From Psococerastis gibbosa (Eukaryota > Arthropoda > Insecta > Psocodea > Psocidae), in NCBI GenBank assembly GCA_963971405.1, contig OZ020490.1, positions 2,790,001 through 2,854,000 on the forward strand: a stretch of 64,000 bases of DNA, written 5' to 3'. The position numbers and the translations under genes were made by a program. The notes under the pieces were generated by a model. The model was not told the DNA's origin, made no database searches, and saw nothing but the letters and a program-made list of their open reading frames with translations. How positions within the stretch are numbered: the first letter of the stretch is position 1; each line of letters opens with the position of its first letter. Positions 22,001 to 31,848 of this stretch are shown here, piece by piece.

Positions 22001-25000
22001 TTAGTAAGAACTTGCGCCAGCAGTATAAACAGTCGGGAGCGCATGGTGGCATCCCGGTCTATTTTCAACGCGGACTGCAAAATTTCCGAAATGGCGTCCA
22101 CCGAATCGATCCAGACTGATGCTGCAAAAAAAAAAAAAAACGGCTAAATTTTGGGCATAATCACTCCAAGTACCAGGTCGTCCATGCACTTATTTGTCCG
22201 TCTAAAGTCTATGGTCGTTTCTTATAGGGATATGGGATATAGAACATAATGGTCACCCCTGGTCAGTCAGTTTCATTTTTTATTTAATTTACTACGTAAG
22301 CTATATAGACTTTATGCACAGTGTCATACGGGATTTTTACTTTCTGGTGCTGACATTTCTTCATGATCTTCACAATGCGTAACATTTTTTAGTCCTAGGT
22401 TTAGTTCATTAGATATTTACAACACCAAAAATTAAAAATACACTATGAGTTGACTGACAGGGTGGACCTCCTGATTATAGTGGAACTACTTGGGGAACAT
22501 AGTAAAGTCACACGATTAATTCGGAGGTGACCGGGACTCGACACGCACTGACTGCTGGTCTCAGCGTGTTATCACGTCCCACTATGTTCCCCTATCAACG
22601 ATGTGCACACTATCAAGTTTGCTGCAGTTTGCGCCGTTATGGTGAATTCAACTTGGAATGGCAGTACCGCAATAGTAACATTCAGTATAGGTTACAAGGA
22701 TGAAGTGTATAAAATGTACCCTAAAATAGGGGAAAAATAGATATTAGTTTTGCCTATAGGTTTATTACCAGGTTGTTTAAGAATGAATACAAGCAAAGCC
22801 AACTCAGGGCTAACAGATGTCCATCCTTCCACTGAGTTGGTAAGATCCTCCACAACACTCAAAATATAGCCTGCTGATAGAACTTCAACGCTTGATAGTG
22901 ATTTTTCGGCTAGAATTTGTAAAACCGCTGAAAATAGCAATAATACTTGATTAGCAAGTGTAGAGTTCCATAAAGGAGAGACGGACTTTTGAGGCGGGTT
23001 AATAAAAACATAAGGACTTCTTTTGTTCTATTACTAAGCCAACCTCACGGAGTTAGGACTTTAAAGCCCTCTCTTACACTCAACTAGGAAGACCCGAGCC
23101 CACCTGCTTTACATGCCCTCCGAAGCATGGCCTTTCGGGTGAAAGTCAAAGTCCGTACCACTAATCTTCATGTCTTAACGTGTTGTGCTGACAAATTGTC
23201 CTTAATCGCCTAATAATGATTCACTCATGACAGTTAGGTCTAAATGTAATTAATACTATCATAATTGTGCGCCATTATTAGCCAATCAGAGGGCTTTTAG
23301 ACTACTGGTCCGCCTCCATTCGGTTTACCTATACCAACTATTTCAGTTTCCTGTTGTTGTTTCAACTCTGTCAGCATGGTGATGGAGTGAGTCGGTTTGT
23401 TAACTTGAGGCACCCTAAGGGCATACTCTTTCACCTCGGGGGAAAGGACAGTTGACTGACAGGGTGGACCTCCTGATTACAGGGGATTCCGAAACACTTG
23501 GGGTACATTGTAAAGTCACACGATTAAATCGGAGGTGACCAGGACTCGACAAGCACGTAGTCTTAGCGCGTTATCATGTCCCACCATATTTTCCTACCGA
23601 CAATGTGCGCACTACCAAGTTGGCCGCAGTTTGAAACGTGCTCTGCTCTCATGGATTCACTTGGTAAGGCAGTTGACTATTGCGGTTTCCTTCTCGATAT
23701 CCTCTCCATTAAAGGTTCTTCCAACTCGAACTCGCTTCTCATCACATTCAGCAGCCCGTTCTTATCAAGTATAAAGTACACTAGACACATAGGTACCATC
23801 AATCTCTACTTAGGCAACACCAACGGGTGTATCCCAAACGCGCGCATTAAGGCCCGTTACATATGGACGTTGGAAGTCGCTGAGAAATTTGTCATTGGAG
23901 CAAATGGGTAGGTAGTTGGAAAAATTTCTGAGGCTGACGTGAAGCCAACGAGTGACCGACCGCAAGAGAGCGCTGCCCCCCCCCCCCCCCCCCCGCCACG
24001 GGAAGGAACTAGGAAAACCCGGGACCGCCTGCTTTACATGCCCTCTGAAGCATGGCCAGAAAATATAGCAAGTGTGGGACTCAAACCAACAACCTTTCGG
24101 GTGAAAGTTGGAGTCCGTTCCACTACTCTACATGTCCTACATGTTTACCCTAAGGGAAAGTAGGAAACTGAGGGAAAATATAACTCCAGTTTTTCTATGT
24201 AGAAAAATAATACCATGGAAACGTGTTTCTGTACGTTTCCCACTTTAGCTAACGGGTAAATTGGGGAACTGCACTTGGGGAATCGAAAACGGCCATATTT
24301 GTAGTTGTTTTGAATTTGAATTTTGCTTTTTATTTTTATTTAATTTCAAAAATGAGCTCTGCGACAGAAATTAATAAATAAAAAAAAAGCAAAACATATA
24401 GCAAGAGGTGGCCTACAGCAGATGGTCATATGTTAATAGCAAAAGGCAAAGAAAATTTGGAGGAAAGTTAGGTTAGGTTTTTCTATTTCTATATGGTTGG
24501 TGGAGGTATTTCTCTATTTCCAATTTTCTGCCAACACAGTGAATACCCCTAATAGAAATCTTCTGATATAGACTCTGTGGTATCAATCTAACCAATTGCT
24601 CAAATGACAAATTTCTCATCGTCTAAGGCGGCTATTCCACCGACCATTTGCCTCACTTCTGAAAGTGCTTGTGAAGCAGTAAATTTTGTCATTGACGCTT
24701 GTTTTGTTAAGGAGACTATTATGTAGATACATAACTTTTCTAAGTTATAATATTATTAATGATGTCTACTACCATATTATAACTTAATTTATAATAGATA
24801 AGTTAAGTATCTACATAATAGTCTCCTTAAAACAAAACAAACGTCAATGACAAAATTCACTGCTTCACAAGCACTTTCACAAGTGAGGCAAATGGTCTGT
24901 GGAATAGCCGCCTGACGCTGACATGTGATCCGCATCTAAAGCGGGGTTTCCACCGACCTCGTTTTTGAACGTGAGCGTGACATTGACGTGGTAGCAGACA

Positions 25001-28000
25001 TTTTTAGACTGTCTTTAATGTCTGCTACCACGTCAATGTCACCCTCACGTTAAAAACGAGGTCAGTGGAAGCCCCGCTTCACACTGCCTACCTTTGCCGG
25101 CTTTAACAATATCTTCGCTTTCTCCCGCGATCGCGCAAACGTACGTAATAGCGAAGTAAACATCTTCCCTTGCTTTCCCTTCAATTGTAGGTACATTGCC
25201 GAGAATAGCATAGCAGCATTTCAGTATTTGGGTTTGATATAACGCCTGAAAACACGGAAAATAGCAAATCAAACAAAATCAAATTTCCGCAGACATTAGT
25301 AACATAAAAATGCAGGGCGGTTTTGTTCAAAATAAAAAAGATCTCCTGTGTGCACCAAACTACACATGTGGAGCATCTAAATTTTCTTTAAAAGCCCAGG
25401 AACGCTCTAGATTTACCTCTCTTGTAGTGCAGACGGTCTTGTCTTTAAGCACGGCACACAATGGTTCCAAAAATTCCGTCAAATCACCAAATCTTGTGCC
25501 ACGACAGAAAGCTGATAAAATCCTAAGGTGACCCAAACGTACGCCATCTTGTAGGGTGGGAAAGATTAGCTGGTACCAAGTGTCTGCATCCACGAAATAC
25601 GCCATAAACTCTGCAGCTTGCTCCACCTGCATATTAAAATTATCTTTTATTATTATATGACTATAAAAATTCTTAGGGTCTAATAAGTGGACTGTCCGTA
25701 AAACTAAGGTCTCCAACGACCACCCATGGTCACGCCGGAGCGAGCCAGCTTACAAGCAAATCGAAATACCTCCACTACGCGTTTTTTTAAAACGTATTTT
25801 TACCTTTTTACGCATATTTTCCCGGGAAAGATCAATCATCACTTAATTTTGCAAGTCTGCCTGGTGGATTGTACATTTATTCTTAATTTGCCGCCATTTT
25901 CTTCTTTATGTCGGAACCCTACAATCTCAGTCGCATCTCCTTTGGCCACCTTTCCATTTCCTCTCACATTGCTTACTTACCTTATGGCTTGGATCCATTT
26001 ATTTTATGTTACCTGTAAATCTTTGACACCAACCCATGATCCAGTGATAGATCTCCCCTCATAGCGTAGATGTTAGGTAGGGAAAATCAACGGTCCTGCC
26101 TAGGCTAAAATTTGACCGGAATGGGTGATGTAGAGTTTTGTATGGAAGAGATGGGAAATTCGCTCCCACAAAAAGATTCCGGGGCAACCTGTCACGTATT
26201 TTCAATCGCTGGTCACAGGAGACGTGCCAGGTGGACCTTGCAGTTCTAAAATATATTTTTAACTTCTCTCCTAAATAGAACTCCAGGTTACAGTAACAAG
26301 TTGAGTTACCATACGTAACGGAACATATCGCTACTTCGGAAGAAAAAGGACACACCTCTAAATCTATAAATGTACGGAAATGGAATATAACTGAAAGTTC
26401 CCGCCAAATAGAAAAGGACACAACTGCCATTGCGCGGAAAATAACATTAACGCCTTTTTCTAGCAAAATACAGATTACAAAAATATTTTAATGTTATCAA
26501 GTCGAAATCGACAATATTTGAGTGGTGTCTTTTTTCTTCCGAAGTAGCTATATGTGAGTACAGAGTACTTCTAATATAATACTTACATTTTCTACGAGAA
26601 TAGCTGGATCTTCTTTCTCAGCTAACAAGTACATGGACTTGAGTATGTACTCAGTATGCTGGGTGATATCTTGCTCTGCGTGCAAAATAAGTCTAACCAA
26701 CAGGTACGATCCTTTTATGCGAATTTCAATTTTCCAATCGTCCAATTCTGATAGAAGTGGCTTCATGATTTGCAAAGTATGACGCTGAACTAGTGTGCGA
26801 CAGCCTAGGTTGGGCCGCTCCACTGAAAACCAAAAAAGTTGCTCATTAGAAATGGACTTGCATTGCGGATACCCCGAAATAATACAGCTTTATATGGTAG
26901 TTAGATTTTTGTACATACCAGGGTAATTCCTTCGATTAGGAAATCAGATCGCAACCAAAGATTTGTGGGGTTAAAAACCAATTAGTATAGGTCATTATGT
27001 CTATTTATAAATACGTTTAGAATAAGATTATTTAAGTAAAGCCCTTTTTTTGTTTTGTTGACTAGGTATTTTGGTTTTGGAAGTAGTTTTTGGAGGTGGG
27101 TTAGACAGAAAACGACTTATTCTTAAGTCTTGCCCCGTAAATATAAGATGGTTATTATTATTATTAGTAGTAGTTGTTGTGCTATACAAAAATTAAAATA
27201 TTGCCTTCCGCTAAAAACCCTAAAAATGATTTACCATGCACTAATAGAATCGGTATTAAATTATGGAATACAAACTTGGGGGAGAGATAACAACAGCTAT
27301 TTCACAAAAATACAAAAAATGCAAAATAAAATAGTAAAAAACATGCTATCTAATAAATTAAACAAAAAATTAAAAAATATAGACGAAAAATACAGCTTCC
27401 TAGATATACTACCAGTAGGAAAACTGTACAAATATCCTATAATAAAGAATAACTATTTTAAGTATTTAAGCAAAATTGTTGGAAACACACAGAATAAGAG
27501 GCAACTGAGAAATGAAGACACATTGAGACAAAATATTCCTATAACACATAATAAGTACGGCAGACGCCTCAATGAAACAGTTTTACCAGAGATATTTAAC
27601 AAATTGCCACTTAAACTAAAAGAATTGAACAAAATAGGGAAAATAAAAAAAGATATAAAAAATACTTAATTTCAAATGCAGACAATTAGCCATTTTATTA
27701 CATATAATTTTACATAGGCTATATATTTTTATATTATATGTATAAATTTTATGATCCATAAAACAATACCATCGTTCAGAGTTCAGAAGGATCTCACTCA
27801 TTGCAGAAGGCTAGAGTGAGTACTCTATAATGGTTTATTATTATTAATTATATTTTATATCTTGCAGTGCCACTGCACTAAGATCGCTCGATAAGCGGAA
27901 GCTTGAGCGCGATAATGTTGATTAATACCAAATTGTTTTTCTCAATATATGCACCTTGTCCGGGGTTACTGGTCAAGGAAAAAAAGTGAAAAGTGAAAGT

Positions 28001-29988
28001 AGTATGAAAATCAGTATCATTGGAAATACTACATATTGTCGTTCATACTATTGCAGCACAGTACAACAGCCACATGATCGCAAAATGGTGCGCTTCTCGT
28101 GGATGGACCAAGAATCTTGTTTAATATTAAACAGGAGCACACTCCAAAACGACAGGTCTACAATTATCTAAGAAGGTATAATCTTCGAACCTACCCTTAC
28201 AGTTTTATTTGAATCGGGAGAACGGTAGATGGAATCCTCAAGGGGATGGGATTTACTTAATAATTAAGAAAAGAATACAATAGAGCAATGAGTCCGGAAA
28301 AACTATCAGTCCTTCTCAGAAGTTAGCCTGATGATGGGCGTTGCACCCACTCCCGAAACGGCACCCCTTTCCCCTGACAGTGCACTCCGCTCTAATGACT
28401 GTGAGGCCCTTTCCTCTTATACCTATTAACACAGCAGGCAATGTAAGTCCAACAAACTCTTTGTTCAATAATATTACAACATTGCCATCAACTTTTACTA
28501 ACTTTTTAAATTACCAACCAGTACTATATTTCAGTCAGCACTGTATAACGTTAGGAAATCTAGATTATGGCTTTCAAATGAGAGGATATAAAAAAACTGG
28601 GCTTGGCGGGATTCAAGCCCACGATCCGAACCGGGGCGTTGTCTTAACCGTTGGGCCAAAAGCCCGACAAGAACATATGCTATACTTATGTATGTGCTCT
28701 TAGTGACAAGATTGGTATTGCAAGACAGGTTAATTCAACTACACAACTATCGAACCGAAAAAGTCTGTGGGTTTACTTAATTGCATAGAGGCATTGCTTT
28801 ATTCATTACAATGCAGTGTTATAGTCCTGAAAGATAACACTGACATTAAATTAACATTTGTTAAAGAGGCAACCTCCTCCGAAATTAGAGGATATAGAAA
28901 AACAGGGCTTGACGGGATTCGAACCCACAATCTACGCCAAACCGGGGCATCGTCTTAACCGCTGGACCATCTTCTACAGTTTACCAATCTGCAGTGTTAT
29001 CTCATGAATACCTCTACTCACTACATAAAAGGCACACATTAAACTCACCATAGTCAGGATAGTGCAAAGGCTTCCCATCTAAGAAATCTATCTTATCCTT
29101 TAAATCTTGCTCATTCTCAGCAGTATACTGTTTCCCAGCTGCTGACCAAACCAACCGTGCTCTCTCATTGACTTCCGGCTGCGAATCGTCCAAACTGCTC
29201 AGCATCAATGGAATCATCCGCGCGAAAAACGAATACCTCTCTACAAGCCGCAAAAACCAGTCACCCAAAATATCAACAACAGCAAGTCGCACACTAAAAT
29301 TCGAATCAAATAACCGTTCTCCCAAAGAGCCAAAAACCTCTTGCGCTTCTAGAAACTTCCAATTGCCTTCTCGCAGCACCTCACACAGAGCTTCTATTGC
29401 TAATAGTCTCGTCCGAAAATGCGTCTGCTTGAAATTGGCCAATATTGGCTTAACCAGCTTGTAGCCATGGTTGTACATTTGTTGTGTGACATTTTTTGCC
29501 AAAACACTACAGCATTTAGCGCTTTCTTGTTTTAATTTTGGGTAGCTGTCTTGCAATGTCTGACACAGAATGTTAACGATGTCCTCCGTATAGACAGCAA
29601 TATTTTCATGGTAAGTTTGGATGATGATAGTCAGCAGTTCAATAAATTGTAGCCTCAACTCTTCGGAATGTTCTCTAACATCTGGGTCAGTTAACCGGTA
29701 AGTGAGTGTGGGTATTACATCCTCTAAAAGTTTGTTATTCTGAGGAAACTTTGGGATCGCATCTATGAGAATTTGGACAGCGGCTGTACGCACAGCTTCG
29801 GCAGAATCGTTCAGACTTCTGACCAAGGTCGGTTGAAAACATTCAAATGCATGCTGTGATTCCTCAACTTTTGAGGCATTTAAAAATTGTTCTAACTCGC
29901 CAAGAGTTGCTTTGCGTTTCCTTCTATCTTCGGATTTTATAGCAGAGTTAATCCGGTTAATGGCTATTGTTAATGCTTCAAGCTCCAT
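19004..29988 (-). CDS. DNAAF5: Dynein axonemal assembly factor 5-like HEAT-repeat protein, nine exons
   Basis: Exons on the minus strand are 29988-29049, 26822-26587, 25626-25417, 25245-25092, 22927-22769, 22121-21936, 21226-20942, 20106-19918 and 19128-19004. All introns are GT-AG and all phases agree. The total is 2484 nt, 827 residues, close to the roughly 850 of DNAAF5 (HEATR2). The protein is a chain of HEAT helices (for example RSLNDSAEAVRTAAVQILID, RLTDPDVREHSEELRLQFIE). Family features include PNLGCRTLVQRH, ILHAEQDITQHTEYIL and the C-terminal REKLASRRHLLKAQDCCDQL. From family knowledge it helps assemble dynein arms in the cytoplasm before export to motile cilia or sperm flagella. The first ATG (MELEALTIAINR) is chosen because it opens the first HEAT repeat. 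Introns are full of mobile elements but the coding frame is undamaged. Confidence 0.9.
19168..19562. mobile_element. TIR element, GCAGCCC...GGGCTGC family, copy C
   Basis: The ends GCAGCCCGATCATGGCGAT and ATCGCCATGATCGGGCTGC are perfect complements. It lies in the last DNAAF5 intron, about 40 bp from the terminal exon. Its interior is inverted relative to copy A for the TTGGTGAGTTTTC segment. It is noncoding. Confidence 0.8.
20130..20290 (-). repeat. Dispersed repeat D, copy in DNAAF5 intron
   Basis: On the minus strand the segment reads CGTTATCATGTCCCACCATG...CAATACCAAGTTTCCTGCAG. The same order of phrases occurs at 22447-22680 and 23450-23700 (plus) and in part at 60433-60515 (minus) and 40163-40200 (plus). 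It is noncoding and of unknown class. It starts about 25 bp upstream of DNAAF5 exon 8. Confidence 0.65.
20380..20525 (-). mobile_element. tRNA-derived SINE (AGCTCAGTTGG head)
   Basis: Read on the minus strand, the head has an A-box TAGCTCAGTTGGTACAG (about 20514-20498) and a B-box-like GAGGTTCGAGGCTC (about 20468-20455). The body of about 80 bp is not tRNA. It is not a real tRNA because it lacks a clean cloverleaf. A RNA polymerase III-driven SINE is inferred. Confidence 0.6.
20545..20743 (-). mobile_element. tRNA-derived SINE family A, copy 1
   Basis: Minus-strand reading: GACATGTAGCGTAGTGGTAC (A-box region) near 20740, then GGCTCGAGTCCC (B-box) near 20683, then a body with CCATGCTTCGGAGGGCATGTAAAGC and GAGAGGGCTTTATAGC. 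It ends toward a TAAT/TTAT-rich tail. Copies are at 23010-23175, 24003-24145, 57637-57845 and 57886-57985. Confidence 0.85.
20790..20916 (+). pseudogene. LINE ORF2 C-terminal scrap beside a DNAAF5 exon
   Basis: The plus frame gives TYVELKRACQDRGEWRQLRH and stops at 20914-20916. The pattern ELKRA.QDR.EWR is the usual C-terminus of insect LINE ORF2 proteins. Only this tail survives. The stop codon lies 25 bp from the 3' end of DNAAF5 exon 7 (20942), on the opposite strand. Confidence 0.6.
21244..21590 (+). mobile_element. Helitron-like 5' end, non-autonomous
   Basis: It starts TCTATATATATATAATAAAAATG after an A, the type of 5' terminus seen in many animal Helitrons. It continues with the phrase GTTCTGCACCGATCGAGCTGAA and two GCCCCGAAGGGGC palindromes at 21432-21444 and 21483-21495. 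I could not fix a CTRR 3' terminus, so the end is approximate. It begins 18 bp outside DNAAF5 exon 7, on the acceptor side. Confidence 0.45.
22447..22680 (+). repeat. Dispersed repeat D, copy 2
   Basis: It shares GACTGACAGGGTGGACCTCC, AAAGTCACACGATTAA, TCGGAGGTGACC and TATCA.GTCCCAC with 23450-23700. It lies in a DNAAF5 intron, is noncoding and is not assigned to a known class. Confidence 0.75.
23010..23175 (-). mobile_element. tRNA-derived SINE family A, copy 2 (internal deletion)
   Basis: The copy retains the tail part (GGGCTTTAAAGTCC..., complement) and the CATGCTTCGGAGGGCATG block. It runs directly into GGTGAAAGTC, so the B-box segment between them is missing. It is a decayed copy within a DNAAF5 intron. 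Confidence 0.75.
23450..23700 (+). repeat. Dispersed repeat D, copy 3
   Basis: This is the best preserved copy of repeat D. It opens TTGACTGACAGGGTGGACC and contains CTGATTACAGGGGATTCCGA, TCATGTCCCACCATATTTTC and ACTACCAAGTTGGCCGCAG. The ORFs across it are incidental. Confidence 0.7.
24003..24145 (-). mobile_element. tRNA-derived SINE family A, copy 3
   Basis: The complement has an A-box-like GTAGAGTAGTGGAACGG, the phrase GGTTGTTGGTTTGAGTCCC (B-box) and the body block CATGCTTCAGAGGGCATG. It is truncated beside a poly-C run at 23977-23995. Confidence 0.8.
24627..24911. mobile_element. Palindromic MITE (GGCGGCTATTCCACCGACC ends)
   Basis: The two halves are nearly perfect complements across the whole 285 bp (for example GGAGACTATTATGTAGATAC at 24711-24730 against GTATCTACATAATAGTCTCC). 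The flanks are TAA on the left and TGA on the right. There is no coding potential. It is in a DNAAF5 intron. Confidence 0.88.
24939..25078. mobile_element. Short palindromic MITE abutting a DNAAF5 splice donor
   Basis: This 140-bp palindrome has ends AGCGGGG.TTCCAC.GACCTCG. Its right end at 25078 is 12 bp from the GT donor (25091-25090) that follows DNAAF5 exon 4 (25245-25092). The arms include GACGTGGTAGCAGACATT, the phrase shared with the elements at 1526-1687 and 3246-3629. Confidence 0.88.
27165..27669 (+). pseudogene. LINE ORF2 3' fragment in DNAAF5 intron 1
   Basis: The frame reads LKMIYHALIESVLNYGIQTWG, then a Lys/Asn-rich tail containing YSFLDILPVGKLYKYPIIK and KYGRRLNETVLPEIFNKLP, to a stop at 27669. 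This is the region after the RT fingers and palm in CR1/Jockey-type LINEs. The catalytic core is missing, so the copy is 5'-truncated. It lies antisense to DNAAF5. Confidence 0.85.
28570..28680 (-). mobile_element. tRNA-derived SINE family B, copy 1
   Basis: Minus-strand reading gives TTTTGGCCCAACGGTTAAGAC (A-box region) and GTGGGCTTGAATCCCGCCAAG (B-box region), followed by TATATCCTCT. The B-box is decayed (GGCTTGAATCC). A better copy is at 28885-28985 in the same orientation. Confidence 0.7.
28885..28985 (-). mobile_element. tRNA-derived SINE family B, copy 2
   Basis: Minus-strand reading has GATGGTCCAGCGGTTAAGAC (A-box), GGGTTCGAATCCC (perfect B-box) and GTCAAGCCCTG, then TATATCCTCTAATTTCGG as in copy 1. 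The A-box to B-box spacing is longer than in a normal tRNA gene because of an inserted CCGGTTTGGCGT block, so a SINE is preferred over a tRNA gene. Confidence 0.75.
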
Positions 29989-30170
29989 TATGTTCTATCA
30001 GAAAACAATTGAAAAAGATATTAGGATTAACTATAATTATTGAATTCGACTATTAACTTACAATCCGGCCAGTTTATAATTAATTTTCATTTAAATTTTT
30101 AAATTTGTTTTTTAGTAACTTAGTTGTTGATGTAATTTGAAAATAAGTAAATAAGTAATGGCGCCTGAAG

Positions 30171-30190
30171 GTTGCTTAGCATTTAGCAAC
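30171..30190. promoter_or_regulatory. Candidate RFX half-sites upstream of DNAAF5
   Basis: GTTGCT at 30171-30176 and AGCAAC at 30185-30190 form an inverted pair about 190 bp before the DNAAF5 ATG. RFX X-boxes at ciliary genes use these half-sites, but normally with a spacer of 1-3 bp, and here the spacer is 8. The call is therefore tentative. Confidence 0.3.
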
Positions 30191-31229
30191 GTCATTGCGT
30201 AGTGGTTTATAAAATAACTTTCATAATAACTTTTAACATAGTATTAAACTAAATCTTGTAACAATAAGTCTTCTTAAAAAATAAAATGCAAACATTATAT
30301 TGATTTTTAATTATTTAATGGATTTTATTCTTGTAATGTACATTCGTAAAGCCCTGAGCCCCCGACTTTTTTAAGTTTTTAACTTTTAACAATAACAATG
30401 GCGACAATGGCGTCGTAGCGCTCATTAATTTGAGTTTATGTTTCATGTTTTGTATGAATTTTAATTAAAACCTAATTGCAGATTTGCTCAAATAATTTCC
30501 TGAATATTACCAGGTGTTTTCGCTCATTTCGTATATTTTTAAGGTGTGTTCTATTTATTTTTAACTAATGAATTTGTGTTTTACATTACAAGTGACAGAA
30601 GCGTCCTTACCCTGCCAACAGCGAATTATTTATTTATTGTCACTGTCCAGTATTGAGGCATGTATGCGCCCTAATAAAACTAAAATTGGAATGAATATCA
30701 TTTCAAAATAAAGGTATAAAAGTATTAGAATATCTCAAGTGATTGCTGCCCTTTTATATGTCAACAAAAGACTTGCTGCAGCTCTAGTTAAGCCTAAGCA
30801 ACGCATGGCACATAATTAAAGTGACAGCAGTGTCATTTACCTAATGAATAGACGAATATTATATTATTTCAAGTGTAAACTACATTTTATGGTTACATTG
30901 TATTCTATTATTTCTATAGCTTCTATACTTGATACCTTGACCCATTTTAGATGGCCATTTGAACCTAAAATTTGCATTGCTTGACCACAAAGCTTTTCAA
31001 CCCCTTGCTCTTACTATAAGTTTACGTGGCATTTTAAGCTACTTAAACTGGGTTGGAAGGATTCCATATTCTTACTATTATTGTCGTATGATACCTCAGA
31101 ATCAGACGTCAGGGTGAGTCTAAGTTACGATACAGCACTTAAGTTAGGGAATTGTAATGCACTAGTTTGCCGTTGCCTTCTCCATTCTTATGCCGTTGAC
31201 TCTTCATTTAGTTCCTCCGGTTTCGGGGC

Positions 31230-31478
31230 CAGTTTCCCTACCCCAAGACAAAAGAATGGCTCTGATGAAGAAGTAGAATCCGGGAAGATAGGTCATGTCC
31301 TTTCGGAAAGCGTACTTCTAAACGTTGCGTCAACATCTGCGGTCGACAACTTCAGTGGAACTGCGTAGAGCTTCTAAGATTGTATCTCGGAGGCTCAGCA
31401 GCAACTGAGTCGAAATGTTTGGACGCACGCTTTCAGAACGACCCGGCCTATCATCCCGGATTCTACTGCTTCGTCAGG
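31230..31478. mobile_element. Foldback element upstream of the CARD exon
   Basis: The left part (AGAATCCGGGAAGATAGGTC...AACGTTGCGTCAACATC) is roughly complementary to the right part (...CGACCCGGCCTATCATCCCGGATTCTACT). It is related to 35878-36088, with which it shares AACATCTGC.GTCGACA and CCCGGATTCTACTG. It is noncoding. Confidence 0.65.
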
Positions 31479-31848
31479 TAACACCGGCTGTGGAAGGCTT
31501 TGTAATTATAAAAAGAATGGCTGCTCAGAAAAGACTGTGTTTTTTGCTTTCCCCGGCTCAAACTCGGTCCCCTATCTGTTGAGTCGCCATTACGCGCTTC
31601 CATCTTCACCACGAGGGGTCACTGAGACTATAAGACGTTACTCAGAAGCTCCACTACTCAGAAGAAAAGCGAGTGTCATATCATATTTTCATCATTACAA
31701 ATAATAATAAATATCAAGCGGACAATTTGTGTAGTGTCAACTCAACGCCCCGGGAAGGCATAGATCATAGTCTCGTATTGTCCCGTTTTGTATTGATTCT
31801 CTATTTTCGGATGTAATATTAATTAGCATTTCTATAGTTTTAGGACAA

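Noticed and set aside
28885..28985. Possible functional tRNA gene
   Set aside because: A and B boxes are present but the spacing is enlarged by an inserted block, no clean acceptor stem exists, and a second decayed copy is nearby. A SINE explains it better.
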